From Terribium retamae (lineage in GTDB: Bacteria > Pseudomonadota > Alphaproteobacteria > Rhizobiales > Rhizobiaceae): a stretch of 64,000 nt of DNA. A model generated the notes under the pieces. It searched no databases and was not told the DNA's origin. It saw nothing but the letters and a program-made list of their open reading frames with translations. The stretch is from NCBI RefSeq assembly GCF_022347545.1, contig NZ_JAKREW010000010.1, positions 62,001 to 126,000 on the forward strand. Direction: 5' to 3'. Positions 1 to 8,987 of this stretch are shown one piece after another (positions within the stretch are counted from its first letter, which is position 1; each line of letters opens with the position of its first letter). A program made the translations under genes and the position numbers.

Positions 1-461
1 GCGCTACAATCGCCGGAGATGGCGAGGTCGAGGCCGCACGAGCAAGATCGGCCGAACTTGGTCTTTCCGAGCGCATTGTGCTCCCAGGCTGGGCCGGACC
101 CGATCAGGTCAAATCTTTGATCGCATCGGCGGATATTCTTGTGCTTCCTTCTTTTGCCGAGAACCTTCCGGTCTCCGTCATCGAGGGCATGGCCGCCGGC
201 CTTGCGATCGTGACGACGCCAGTGGGGGCTGTGGAAGACATCATCACCAGCGAGCAATCTGGTCTGTTGGTTCAACCCGGAGATGTCGATGCCTTGGCCA
301 CGGCGTTGACCAGGCTTGTTGAGGACCAGCCATTGCGCGAGCGGCTCGGCAAGGCGGCCATGGCAGTACATCGCGAGCGATTGGAACTCACATCGTTCGT
401 TGGTGCAATCTGCGACCTCTGGTTGGCGGCCGCTTCAAAGAGGCCATCAACCGAGCGCTGA
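1..461 (+). CDS. Glycosyltransferase family 4, C-terminal part (5' end outside window)
   Basis: The reading frame is open from base 3 and enters the window from the left, so only about 152 C-terminal residues are seen. They form the nucleotide-sugar binding half of a GT-B glycosyltransferase: a GDGE-like turn, then ADILVLPSFAENLPVSVIEG, which carries the E-x7-E motif of GT4 enzymes, then a GLLVQPGD loop. Such enzymes move a sugar from an NDP-sugar to a growing polysaccharide or lipid on the cytoplasmic face. The neighbours (GH5 hydrolase, membrane hydroxylase, BcsL-like acetyltransferase) suggest an exopolysaccharide or glycolipid locus. The donor and acceptor cannot be told. A GTG at 78 is internal and not the true start. 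Confidence 0.85.
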   Translation, partial: ATIAGDGEVEAARARSAELGLSERIVLPGWAGPDQVKSLIASADILVLPSFAENLPVSVIEGMAAGLAIVTTPVGAVEDIITSEQSGLLVQPGDVDALATALTRLVEDQPLRERLGKAAMAVHRERLELTSFVGAICDLWLAAASKRPSTER

Positions 462-483
462 TATTTGCCCGATGGCGGTGCGG

Positions 484-1893
484 CTACGGCAGGCCTAATG
501 CCTGCAGCAGCTTCGCGTCTGGTGCCAATGGTCCGCTAGCCGGGATGAGCGTCATGCCTTGCGCGTTGGAGTACTCCCACGCCGCCCATGGGATGCCAAA
601 CTGCTCCGCCTGTTGCCGCACCGCCGTTATATAACGGAAGCGGTCTGCTTCGAAGGCGCCCCTGCGGCCATCATCCGACATCAGGATGACGCCGAACTCG
701 CCCATGAAGAGCCGCTGGGTTGGAATGCCATGCTCGCCGGCCCAATCCGTCGCCTGACGGAATCGGGCCTCGAGCTGACTTTGCCCCCAATTCTCCCAGA
801 AATATTGGGCGATCCGGGGACGGGCTCTGGACAGGTTCAACTGCTGGTTAGCGGCGCTCACGCCTGCGACGTCCATTTGTGATTTAAGCGTTTCGATCAC
901 CACTTCGGGCGTGCTGGCGTCGGCAGGCCAGGGAAGGCCGGAAACGAATGCCCCGTCGGGCTTTCCGGAGCGCTGATGCGTGAAACTGTGAGGCTCATAC
1001 ATGTGGAAGCTGTAATAGATGTTCGGATCGTCGAAGGTGGGATCGAGGTTGATCAATCCGCCAATGCCACCGCCACAGGCGCCTGTTGCGACAATGGTGA
1101 GTTCGGTACTGACCGTGCGAATATCGCGAACAGTGGCCGTCATGATGCGCTGCCAGTCATCGGTGCTGCGCCAATCGCACGGGTCGTACGCCGGTTCGTT
1201 GAAAGGTTCGAGCGCTACCTTGTCGGTTCCAAACTTGACCAGCATGGCAGCGACCTCCACGACCATCTTGCGATAGTCGGCAACGCCCTTGCTGTCGGCG
1301 CCCCCGTTGACCATGTCGATGCTGTAGGCCGGAACCTGGGCTGCGCTATGGATGTCGAAAACCACCTTGAGGCCGGAAGCCGTGATCCGCTCCACCGCCG
1401 ATGAAAGTATGTCGAGAGCCTGCTGTCGTTTGGCCCCCTGATTGGCGAGGATCGGGCCGGGATCGATGGCCAGCCGTACAAAGTCGAAGCCCATCGATCG
1501 AATGCGTGCAAACTCGGCCTCGCCACCGCCGGGCCAATCGACATCAGGCCTGCTTTCCTTGAGCCATTCCATATCGCTGCGATAGGGCGGCCACCTGTAC
1601 GATCCGTCTTTCTCGACCGGCGACCAGTTGAGCCAATCGTGCAGACCAATGCCGCGTTTGAGGGACAGGGCGGCAGCTTCGGCGGTCATCGCCATGCCGA
1701 GCGTCCATATGGCAATGCACACGACCCTTAGGAAAGGTGCGCCTTTCGCAGAAACGCCTGGATGCTCCAACTCCTTGTTTTTGCGCAATTGCGGACGCAG
1801 AACGACTGCGCACTTTTGCTGCAATTGCTCGAGCATCGCTGATCTCCGCGCGTTCATCGTGTTGGCTGCATCCGAGTGGTTATTTTCGGACAT
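484..1893 (-). CDS. Glycoside hydrolase family 5 (cellulase-like), membrane-anchored or secreted
   Basis: 469 residues. The catalytic domain begins near residue 78. It has the GH5 acid/base in FNEP (Glu233) and the likely nucleophile in MGEFG (Glu399). A hydrophobic segment at about 54-74 ending in AEA looks like a signal peptide or anchor for export. In rhizobia such enzymes cleave beta-glucans or trim exopolysaccharide; the substrate is not known here. The hydrophobic segment has an unusual leader of about 50 residues. Residues about 20-49 are encoded by a degenerate intergenic repeat (1748-1834). No good start codon lies between the repeat and the hydrophobic segment; GTG at residue 58 would cut into it. 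The start is therefore uncertain; Met13 or Met20 are alternatives. The gene is convergent with the glycosyltransferase gene. Confidence 0.8.
   Translation of the reverse strand: MSENNHSDAANTMNARRSAMLEQLQQKCAVVLRPQLRKNKELEHPGVSAKGAPFLRVVCIAIWTLGMAMTAEAAALSLKRGIGLHDWLNWSPVEKDGSYRWPPYRSDMEWLKESRPDVDWPGGGEAEFARIRSMGFDFVRLAIDPGPILANQGAKRQQALDILSSAVERITASGLKVVFDIHSAAQVPAYSIDMVNGGADSKGVADYRKMVVEVAAMLVKFGTDKVALEPFNEPAYDPCDWRSTDDWQRIMTATVRDIRTVSTELTIVATGACGGGIGGLINLDPTFDDPNIYYSFHMYEPHSFTHQRSGKPDGAFVSGLPWPADASTPEVVIETLKSQMDVAGVSAANQQLNLSRARPRIAQYFWENWGQSQLEARFRQATDWAGEHGIPTQRLFMGEFGVILMSDDGRRGAFEADRFRYITAVRQQAEQFGIPWAAWEYSNAQGMTLIPASGPLAPDAKLLQALGLP
1748..1834. repeat. Degenerate copy of an intergenic repeat, inside the GH5 coding region
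   Basis: This stretch can be aligned along its length with the copy at 46216-46318. Shared blocks are GCTCCAACT, TTGTTTT, GCAATT-C-GGACG, CGCACTTTT and AATTGCTC. It resembles a rhizobial intergenic repeat that I recognise from memory. Here it lies in frame within the 5' end of the GH5 gene and encodes part of its leader. Confidence 0.7.
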
Positions 1894-2047
1894 TTAACTG
1901 TTGTGCTAGAATTGATCTGCTAGTGACGTTATCAGGCGTATCTTGGCCGTTGCAGCCGCCATGATCCACTTGTTGCAGGCAACATGCAGCAGATTGCGTT
2001 CGTAATTCACCGGATCGCCATTTCACGGCTGGGGAGCTGGCGCACTG

Positions 2048-3043
2048 ATGTTTTCTGAGTTCGTCACGAAGATTGCGGAAAAACTTTCCAATATCAATCT
2101 GCCGGTTCTCGGTCTCCTTTTGGCCACCGCATTGGGCAGTGCCCTGATCGTCTACTGGCGAACCGTCGAGCATAAATCCTTCCGGGACTTCTTCGATTTC
2201 GCCTTTCCGGCAGAAGTCATCCTGCACCCGTCGGCGCGCGCAGATTTCTTGTTCTGGATCACCAAGAAGTTGATGATGCCCGTCCTGCTCATTCCTGCCG
2301 GCGTCGTATTCGTCGCCAGTGTGGGCTATGCGACAAAAGAGTCGCTCGGCTGGCTCTTCGGCATTTCGGCGCCGCTCATCAACGGGCCGGCCGGACCAGT
2401 GACGCTTATTCTGTTCACTGCGACCATGCTGATCGCCTACGACATCTCTTACTATCTGTACCATGTCGCCCAGCATCGCTTCCCGTTTCTCTGGGAACTG
2501 CACAAGGTGCATCATTCGGCGGAAGTGATGGTGGGGATAACCAAGGATCGGGTTCATCCGCTGGACGATCTGATGAACCGTGCCTGGGATGGCGTTATCC
2601 CGGGAATCTGCTTCGGCATATGGAGCGTGATTGCGCTGAATCCCGTGGAGGTCGCCGTCTTCGGCATCAATGTCTACGTCATCCGCAACATCCTGATGAT
2701 GGACTTTGTCCGCCACACCCATCTAAAGATTTCATTCGGCCCGCTGGACAACATCATCCTGTCTCCGCATTGGCACCAGGTGCACCACAGCGTGAACCCC
2801 AAGCATTATGACAAGAATTTCGGCCTGCTATTCTCGTTCTGGGATCGCCTGTTCGGAACGCATTTCGTGCCCGATCCGGACGAGGAACTCAAATTCGGTC
2901 TGATGGACCGGGATGTGCGCGACTATCAATCGCTCTACGGCCTCTACATCCTGCCACTCAAGAAGATGGCAGGACACATCGTTCGATTCTTCAAAAGACG
3001 CCCCACAACTGTCGCGCAGCCGGAAGATCGTCTTCAACCATGA
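2048..3043 (+). CDS. Sterol desaturase / fatty acid hydroxylase family membrane protein
   Basis: 331 residues with hydrophobic segments near 17-36, 75-95, 115-135 and 185-215. The histidine clusters of the membrane di-iron hydroxylases are present: HxxxH at 139-143, HxxHH at 152-156 and HxxHH at 243-247, with further His at 223 and 253. The family uses O2 and a di-iron centre to hydroxylate or desaturate lipids, carotenoids or sterol-like substrates. The substrate here is unknown. The stop overlaps the next start (ATGA), so the acetyltransferase downstream is probably translationally coupled, and the pair may modify a lipid or polysaccharide. Confidence 0.85.
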   Translation: MFSEFVTKIAEKLSNINLPVLGLLLATALGSALIVYWRTVEHKSFRDFFDFAFPAEVILHPSARADFLFWITKKLMMPVLLIPAGVVFVASVGYATKESLGWLFGISAPLINGPAGPVTLILFTATMLIAYDISYYLYHVAQHRFPFLWELHKVHHSAEVMVGITKDRVHPLDDLMNRAWDGVIPGICFGIWSVIALNPVEVAVFGINVYVIRNILMMDFVRHTHLKISFGPLDNIILSPHWHQVHHSVNPKHYDKNFGLLFSFWDRLFGTHFVPDPDEELKFGLMDRDVRDYQSLYGLYILPLKKMAGHIVRFFKRRPTTVAQPEDRLQP

Positions 3044-4188
3044 ATGAAACCGTCGCGATCGACACTCTCGGAACGGAGCGTTTGGAGATCGTCAGCTCGG
3101 CAGATCGCCTGGCTGCCGTCGAATCCGCGTGGACGGAACTGTGGCAGCGAACCGACAGTTTGATCTTCCAAAGCCATGGCTGGATTTCGGCCTGGTGGGG
3201 CACGGTGCGCGATCGTGATCAGCGCTCGCTGCGGATAGGCCTGATCTGGAACGGCGATCGGCTGGTCGCCGTCATACCCTTGGCGATCGGAAGGCGCAAA
3301 GGCCTTCGGTTCCTCGAATGGGCCGCCACAAGCTATACGGATTACGGGGACATCCTGGTTGCACCGGAATGCTCCCAATCGGCCCTCGACCAATTGTGGG
3401 CCCGTGTATGGTCGAAAGGCGGTTTCGATATCGCCTTCATCAACCGCCTGTTGCCAGATGCGGCAGCCCAGCGGGTGTTCAAACCCGGCGTTTCCGGCGG
3501 CATCAAGCTTCGCCGCGATCATCGGGAAGAGGTCAGCTATCGTGTGGCCGGGCAGTGGGCGAACGGAGCCGAATGGCTGGCGACGCATCCGAAGAAAACC
3601 CGTCAGAATTATCGGCGTGGCCTCAAGATGCTGGAAGAGGCCGGCGAAGTGAAGTTTCGCCTGCTTGCACCTGATGAGCCGCTGGCGCCGGTGCTGGAGC
3701 GGCTATCCGTTCTCAAGCGCAGATGGCTGGTGCAGCAGTCGCTCGAATCCGATCTTTTCCAGGAAGGCGAGGCCGTGCTTGCGGCACTGGTGGACGTGCT
3801 TGCGCGCGCCGGTGTGCTTCGCATTTTTGTGATCGAGTGTAATGGCGCGATGGTCGCGGTCTCCATCAACATCGTCCAGAACGACGTTATGATGGCATTC
3901 GTCACGACCTATGATCCGGAGTTCAGCCGGGCCTCGCCGGGTATGGTCCTGATCGTGGACTACATACAATGGTCGATCGATCATGGGTTGCGGATGGTCG
4001 ATTTCCTTTGTGGCGGCTACGCCTTCAAGAGCAGATTCGCAACCGAGGGTGTGACGCTCCAGTCGGTGCTTGGAGCGCGCACGCCGCAGGGCAAACTTGC
4101 TTCCTTTGCCGACCGTGTCAGGCAGAAGATCAAAAACAGGCGCGCAATCGGGTCCGAGCAGGCCACCTTGCCGGAAGAGGCGGCTTAA
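3040..4188 (+). CDS. GNAT-fold acetyltransferase, CelD/BcsL (BioF2-like) type
   Basis: 382 residues. The middle and C-terminal part (about 140-350) resembles the duplicated GNAT/FemAB-like fold of CelD/BcsL proteins. It has a KKTRQNYRRGLKML stretch, a block of the form VAVSINIVQNDVMMAFVTTYD, and the final HGLRMVDFLCGGYAFKSRFA segment. These proteins are found in cellulose and exopolysaccharide loci and are thought to acylate sugars. It overlaps the upstream hydroxylase by 4 bases (ATGA), indicating one operon. The acyl donor and acceptor are unknown. A hairpin at the stop codon probably ends the operon. Confidence 0.78.
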   Translation: MNETVAIDTLGTERLEIVSSADRLAAVESAWTELWQRTDSLIFQSHGWISAWWGTVRDRDQRSLRIGLIWNGDRLVAVIPLAIGRRKGLRFLEWAATSYTDYGDILVAPECSQSALDQLWARVWSKGGFDIAFINRLLPDAAAQRVFKPGVSGGIKLRRDHREEVSYRVAGQWANGAEWLATHPKKTRQNYRRGLKMLEEAGEVKFRLLAPDEPLAPVLERLSVLKRRWLVQQSLESDLFQEGEAVLAALVDVLARAGVLRIFVIECNGAMVAVSINIVQNDVMMAFVTTYDPEFSRASPGMVLIVDYIQWSIDHGLRMVDFLCGGYAFKSRFATEGVTLQSVLGARTPQGKLASFADRVRQKIKNRRAIGSEQATLPEEAA

Positions 4189-4197
4189 AAGCCGCCT
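4178..4197. terminator. Hairpin at the end of the acetyltransferase gene
   Basis: Perfect 9-bp inverted repeat AGGCGGCTT-AA-AAGCCGCCT spanning the TAA stop of the acetyltransferase gene, with no clear T run after it. It lies between two convergent genes and could act for both. Confidence 0.55.
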
Positions 4198-4208
4198 GGC
4201 CGTTATTC

Positions 4209-5090
4209 CTATCGAGCCTTCAACAACTGGTCGATGAATTCCTGAGCGATCTTTGGCGGGTGGCGGTTGGGCGGTAGCAGCAGCAAGGTGCGGAAAAAGA
4301 TCGCCGGCTCGAAGGGGCGCAGCACAAGGTTGCCGTTCAGATAAGGTTGCGCTGTCAGCGGGTTGACCATGCCGCAACCCAGTCCCGCATCGACCATCGC
4401 GCAGATGGTCGTCGAATAGGGAGTCTCCAGAACGATCTTGGGTTGGATGCCATGATCGGCGAAGATCGCCTCGGCTGCGCGCCGGGTTGTATCTTCAGGC
4501 GCCAGCGCGATGAAGGGTTGGCCATCCAGGTCCGCCGGGCGGATCACATCCTTGGACGTTAGCGTATGCCCTTTGGGGAACGCCATTTCCACCCTGTAGT
4601 CCTGGAACGCGCGGGCCTCGACGCCGGCAAGATCAATCTCGTCGGCCGCCAGGCCGACGTCGAACTGTCCCGACGCCACCAATTCCTTCACTTCGGAGGA
4701 GAGGCGAGCCTGGAAGGTGATGGCTACATCGGGATGCTTCAGCTGAAAACTCTTCAACGCCTTGGGCATGACATTGGTGCTGAGGGCCGAAAGGCTGGCG
4801 ACCTTGATCTCGCCTGAGCCGAAATCGCGGATCCGGGCGGCCGCACCTCTGAGATGAACGAGTCCGGAGAAAGAGGTTTCGACCTCGTGGAAGAAGAGAT
4901 TCCCTTCCGCTGTCGGCGACATCCGGCCCTTGATGCGATGAAACAGCGGGAAACCGATCACCCGTTCCAGTTCCTGGATAGCTTTGCTCACTGCCGGCTG
5001 GGAGATGCGCAATATCTCGGCGGCCCGCGAAGCCGTTCCCGTCTTCATCACCGCGTGGAAGACCTCGATCTGCCGCAGATTCATCGACAT
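4209..5090 (-). CDS. LysR family transcriptional regulator (OccR/NocR-like)
   Basis: About 293 residues from the ATG at 5090 (MSMNLRQIE); the frame is open a further 10 residues upstream. The winged helix is at the N-terminus (TASRAAEILRISQPAVSKAIQELE) and the effector-binding domain follows. It is divergent from the PLP-enzyme gene at 5187 with a gap of about 96 bases, the usual LysR arrangement, so it probably controls that gene in response to an amino acid or sulfur compound. The resemblance to opine regulators such as OccR and NocR is from the N-terminal sequence only. Confidence 0.85.
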   Translation of the reverse strand: MSMNLRQIEVFHAVMKTGTASRAAEILRISQPAVSKAIQELERVIGFPLFHRIKGRMSPTAEGNLFFHEVETSFSGLVHLRGAAARIRDFGSGEIKVASLSALSTNVMPKALKSFQLKHPDVAITFQARLSSEVKELVASGQFDVGLAADEIDLAGVEARAFQDYRVEMAFPKGHTLTSKDVIRPADLDGQPFIALAPEDTTRRAAEAIFADHGIQPKIVLETPYSTTICAMVDAGLGCGMVNPLTAQPYLNGNLVLRPFEPAIFFRTLLLLPPNRHPPKIAQEFIDQLLKAR

Positions 5091-5186
5091 TGTATAACCT
5101 GGATGAATAATAAGAAGCAATCTTAGTATTGGACGGAATAGCTTTCAATATGTTTGGTTCGGGTCCAAATCCAAGGAATATCGACC

Positions 5187-6398
5187 ATGAACGACCTGAC
5201 CCGGTGTGTGATCACGCCAAAAGTAAAGATGGAGGGGTTTGATCCTCTGGGGCCGGCGATCCATCGCGCTTCCACCATCGTTTTCGAGAACGCGGCAGCC
5301 TACGCCAACCGCCTTGAGCGGGGGCCGGATGGCTATTCCTATGGCCTCTACGGTACGCCGACGACGCGCACGTTGGAGCGCAAGCTGTCGGAGCTCGAAC
5401 GGGGCGGCCGCACGCTTCTGGTGCCGTCGGGCCAGGCAGCGAACACCATCGCGATGCTTGCCTTTCTCAGGGCAGGCGACAAGGTCCTGATCGCAGACAC
5501 CGTCTACCCGCCGATGCGCGATTTCGCCGACAGCGACCTGCCCAAATTCGGCGTGACCGTCGACTATTACGATCCAACATCACCGGCGGAAGTCGAACGG
5601 CTGATCGATGAGCGCACCCGGATCGTCTGGTGCGAGTCGCCGGGTTCCACCACCATGGAGGTCCAGGATCTGCCGAAGATAGCAGAGATCGCACATCGCT
5701 ACGGCGCGCTGGTCGGGTGCGACAATACATGGGCGACACCGCTGAATTTCAAGCCACTCATGCACGGTGCCGATATCGTCACGGAAGCCCTGACCAAATA
5801 TGTCGCCGGCCATTCGGATGTCCTGATGGGCTCGATCTCGGTGTCGGATGAGGCGCATTTCCTGACCATCCGCTCGAGCATGGGGCGGTTGGGCATAGGT
5901 GTTTCGCCGGACGATGCGTCGCTGGTTCTGCGCGGCATGGAGACACTGGGCGTCAGGATGAAACATGCCCACGAAGGGGCGATGGCGGCGATCGACTGGC
6001 TGCAAGGCCATCTGCTTGTCGAGCGCGTACTTTACCCGGCGCTTGTCGATTGCCCCGGCCACGACATCTGGAAGCGCGATTTTCTTGGTGCAAGCGGCGT
6101 CTTCAGCGTCATCTTCGTGCCGGAGGCTGTCGAACATGTGTCTGCAGCGCTCGATGCGCTCGAAACCTTTGCCATTGGCGCGTCGTGGGGAGGAACGCGC
6201 AGCCTGGTCGCACCGATGCCAGTCAAGGTGAACCGCACTGCCACGAAGTGGATCGGCAATGATCTGGTTCTGCGTGTCAGCATCGGACTGGAAGCGCATG
6301 AGGACCTGATGGCCGATCTCCAGCGCATGCTGCGCACCATCGAAATGCGGATCGCCACCGGTCTTTCGCGCGCAGTGCCTCACTCCGCAGCACGCTGA
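5187..6398 (+). CDS. Trans-sulfuration PLP enzyme, cystathionine beta-lyase-like
   Basis: 403 residues from the ATG at 5187, preceded by AAGGA; an earlier in-frame codon at 5154 lacks a ribosome site. It belongs to the Cys/Met metabolism PLP family: YGLYGTPTTRTLE near 52-64, VPSGQAANT near 79-87, the cofactor Asp in GCDNTWATP, and the Schiff-base lysine in LTKYVAGHSDV (Lys204). Cystathionine beta-lyase (to homocysteine, pyruvate and ammonia) is the best guess. Related gamma-lyases and synthases cannot be excluded. The divergent LysR gene suggests inducible use of a sulfur amino acid rather than housekeeping MetC. Confidence 0.8.
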   Translation: MNDLTRCVITPKVKMEGFDPLGPAIHRASTIVFENAAAYANRLERGPDGYSYGLYGTPTTRTLERKLSELERGGRTLLVPSGQAANTIAMLAFLRAGDKVLIADTVYPPMRDFADSDLPKFGVTVDYYDPTSPAEVERLIDERTRIVWCESPGSTTMEVQDLPKIAEIAHRYGALVGCDNTWATPLNFKPLMHGADIVTEALTKYVAGHSDVLMGSISVSDEAHFLTIRSSMGRLGIGVSPDDASLVLRGMETLGVRMKHAHEGAMAAIDWLQGHLLVERVLYPALVDCPGHDIWKRDFLGASGVFSVIFVPEAVEHVSAALDALETFAIGASWGGTRSLVAPMPVKVNRTATKWIGNDLVLRVSIGLEAHEDLMADLQRMLRTIEMRIATGLSRAVPHSAAR

Positions 6399-6417
6399 GC
6401 CGCAGATCTCTTGTGAG

Positions 6418-6444
6418 AAGCGGCCGGCGTGACGCCGACCGCTT
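6418..6444. terminator. Hairpin terminator between convergent genes
   Basis: A stem of about 12 bp with one mismatch and a short loop (AAGCGGCCGGCG / CGCCGACCGCTT), followed by TTAT. It lies just after the PLP-enzyme gene and before the end of the opposing oxidoreductase gene, so it can serve both strands. Confidence 0.65.
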
Positions 6445-6471
6445 TATCGCCTGCTTGGCATGTGCAGCGGA

Positions 6472-7569
6472 TCAGTCTGCCCACATTGCGTCAGGCACGA
6501 CCACCAGCTTGCCGACGAAGTCCTTGGCCATGAAGTCGGTCTGGGCCTTGTGGAAGTCCGAGAGCCGATAGACGCCGCCGACCAGTGGCTTGATCTTCTT
6601 CTGTTCGATGTAGCGCACGATGCGGCGGAAATCCGCACGTGTGCCTTGCGAGGAGCCATGCAGCTGAAGCTGCTTCAGATACATGGTCCTGAGATCGAGC
6701 TGCACCACCGGGCCGGCGATCGCGCCGGCCGTGGTGTAGCGGCCTTCCGGTCGCAGGATGCGGAGCAGGTCGTTGAAGGCCGGACCGCCGACGAGGTCGG
6801 CGACCACGTCGACCGGCTTGCCGCCGGTCGCCTCGGCAACGGCACCAGGCAGGTCGGCGACGCCGCGTGTGATTACCTTCTCCGCACCGATGTCGAGCAG
6901 TGCCTGCTCCTTGCCCTTGCCGACCACGGCATAAGGGATGGCACCACGTGCGCGGGCCAGTTGTACGATGCCCGATCCGACACCGCCGGAAGCGCCGGTG
7001 ACGAGCACGCGCTCGCCTGCTTTCAACCCGGCGCGTTCCAGCATCTGCTCGCCGGTCAGGTAAGCGCAGCAGAAGGTTGCGAGCTCGATGTCGCTGAGGT
7101 TCGTGTTCACCACATGCGCGTTCTCGGCCGGCACAAGCTGGTATTCGGCGTAACCGCCGTCGCGGCCGTGGCCCATATAGTCGATGTCAGCCAGGGAATC
7201 GTCTTCGCGGTTGTAGATGGAGAAGTCCACCATCACCCGTTCGCCGAGCCGCTTGGGGGACACGCCTTCGCCGACGGCGACGATCGCGCCCACCGTGTCG
7301 GTGCCCTGGATGCGCGGAAAGGTCAGCGTGTTGCCCTGGCGGCGCCAGGTCGAAACGGCTGCCGCATCTTCTTCCGTGCCGTAGGCGCCTTGGCGCACCC
7401 ACACGTCGGTGTTGTTCATGCCGCAGGCCGTCACCTTGACCAGCACTTCGCCGGCGGCAGGTTTCGGCATCTGTACGTCGGTGCGGTAGACGAGCTTCTC
7501 GAGCCCGCCATGGCCGGTCAACAGCACAGCGGCCATGGTGTCGGGCAAAGGTTTAGCAATCGCATTCAT
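6472..7569 (-). CDS. Zinc-free MDR alcohol dehydrogenase / quinone oxidoreductase-like protein
   Basis: 365 residues. An N-terminal GroES-like domain is followed by a Rossmann domain with VLVTGASGGVGSG near residue 185, the nucleotide-binding motif of the medium-chain dehydrogenase/reductase superfamily. The catalytic-zinc His-Glu pair of classical ADHs is not evident; CGMNNTDVW stands at the usual CGxDxH site. It starts 9 bases after the aminotransferase stop, so it is the third gene of the ssd-atf operon. It may handle an aldehyde or hydroxy intermediate of hydroxyectoine breakdown. That role is inference; I do not recall it among the standard ectoine-catabolic genes. Confidence 0.72.
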   Translation of the reverse strand: MNAIAKPLPDTMAAVLLTGHGGLEKLVYRTDVQMPKPAAGEVLVKVTACGMNNTDVWVRQGAYGTEEDAAAVSTWRRQGNTLTFPRIQGTDTVGAIVAVGEGVSPKRLGERVMVDFSIYNREDDSLADIDYMGHGRDGGYAEYQLVPAENAHVVNTNLSDIELATFCCAYLTGEQMLERAGLKAGERVLVTGASGGVGSGIVQLARARGAIPYAVVGKGKEQALLDIGAEKVITRGVADLPGAVAEATGGKPVDVVADLVGGPAFNDLLRILRPEGRYTTAGAIAGPVVQLDLRTMYLKQLQLHGSSQGTRADFRRIVRYIEQKKIKPLVGGVYRLSDFHKAQTDFMAKDFVGKLVVVPDAMWAD

Positions 7570-7578
7570 GATCGGGTC

Positions 7579-8958
7579 TCAGATCCTGGAAAATACGGTC
7601 TTCACCGCATCCGCCGTCTTCTCGACGATGGTGTCGGCTTCCTGCCTGGTCAGGCACAGTGGCGGCGCGAAGCCCAGTATGTCGCCCTGCGGCATTGCGC
7701 GGGCAATGACACCGCGTTCCAGCAGGGCTGCGGCTACCTGCGGCCCGATCTTTTCGGAAGCGTCGAAGAAGACACGTCCGTCGCGGTCCTTGACGAATTC
7801 CACCGCCGCCAGCATGCCTTCACCGCGCACTTCACCGACATTTTTGTGGCCGCCGACCGCCTTGCTCAGTTGCTGGTTGAGATAAGCGCCGGTTTCGCCG
7901 GCATTCTCCACCAGACCCATCTCGTCGATGAGCTCCAGATTGGCGACGCCGGCCGCCGCGCAGATCGGATGGGCAGAATAAGTCCAGCCATGGCCGATCG
8001 GACCGAGCTTGTCGGAGCCTTCCACCAGCACCTTCCACATCTTGTCGCCGACGATCACGCCGGAAAGCGGCGCATAAGCCGAGGTCAGTCCCTTGGCGAT
8101 GGTGATGAGGTCGGGCTTCATGCCGTAATGGTCGGAGCCGAACATCGAGCCCAGCCGGCCAAAGCCGGTCACCACTTCGTCGGCCACCAGCAGGATGTCG
8201 TATTTGGCAAGCACCGCCTGGATCTTCTGCCAGTAGCCGGCAGGGGGCGGTACGATGCCACCGGTGCCGAGCACGGGCTCGCCGATGAAGGCAGCGATCG
8301 TTTCGGGACCTTGCGCGAGGATCAACGCTTCGAGCTGGTCGGCGCAATATTGCGAAAACTGTTCTTCGGACTGCGAGCGGTCGGCGCGGCGATAATAGTA
8401 GGGCGCTTCCGTGTGCAGGATGGGCGCGCGCGGCAGGTCGAAGGCGTTGTGGAAGCCGGCAAGGCCGGTCAGCGAACCGGTCATCACGCCCGAGCCGTGA
8501 TAGCCCCGCCAGCGCGAGATGATCTTCTTCTTCTCAGGCTTGCCGCGGACGTTGTTGTAGTACCAGATCAGCTTGATGTTCGTTTCGTTGGCGTCGGAAC
8601 CCGACAGGCCGAAATAGACGCGCGACATGCCTTGCGGCGCGCGATCGATGATCATCTTGGCCAGCCGGATCGAGGTCTCGGTGCCGTGGCCGACATAGGC
8701 GTGGTAGTAGGCAAGGCTCTTCGCCTGCTCGGCAATGGCGTCGGCGATCTTCTGGCGACCGTAGCCGACATTGACGCAATAGAGGCCGGCGAAGGCATCG
8801 AGGCTCTTCTTGCCGGTCGTATCCCAAATCGTCACGCCTTCGCCCCCGGCCATGACGCGGTTCGGCATTTCGCCGCGCGCATGCATCCCCATATGGGTCG
8901 AAGGGTGGAAGAAGTGATCGCGATCCCAGGTGGCGAATTCGTTGGATTGCTGCAGCAT
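7579..8958 (-). CDS. doeD: Class III aminotransferase of the ectoine pathway (L-2,4-diaminobutyrate transaminase, Atf/DoeD)
   Basis: 459 residues. Fold type I class III transaminase with SGSDANET (119-126), the cofactor Asp260 in DEVVTGFGR and the PLP lysine Lys289 in ITIAKG. General sequence is that of omega-amino acid:pyruvate transaminases. The placement between ssd and the ectoine regulators, as in the eut-asnC-ssd-atf clusters of other Alphaproteobacteria, indicates conversion of L-2,4-diaminobutyrate to aspartate semialdehyde. A GGAG ribosome site precedes the ATG. Substrate is inferred from context; putrescine or beta-alanine transaminase would look similar. Confidence 0.82.
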   Translation of the reverse strand: MLQQSNEFATWDRDHFFHPSTHMGMHARGEMPNRVMAGGEGVTIWDTTGKKSLDAFAGLYCVNVGYGRQKIADAIAEQAKSLAYYHAYVGHGTETSIRLAKMIIDRAPQGMSRVYFGLSGSDANETNIKLIWYYNNVRGKPEKKKIISRWRGYHGSGVMTGSLTGLAGFHNAFDLPRAPILHTEAPYYYRRADRSQSEEQFSQYCADQLEALILAQGPETIAAFIGEPVLGTGGIVPPPAGYWQKIQAVLAKYDILLVADEVVTGFGRLGSMFGSDHYGMKPDLITIAKGLTSAYAPLSGVIVGDKMWKVLVEGSDKLGPIGHGWTYSAHPICAAAGVANLELIDEMGLVENAGETGAYLNQQLSKAVGGHKNVGEVRGEGMLAAVEFVKDRDGRVFFDASEKIGPQVAAALLERGVIARAMPQGDILGFAPPLCLTRQEADTIVEKTADAVKTVFSRI

Positions 8959-8987
8959 GTCGTCTCCTTTTTGTCTCAGCCGCCGGC

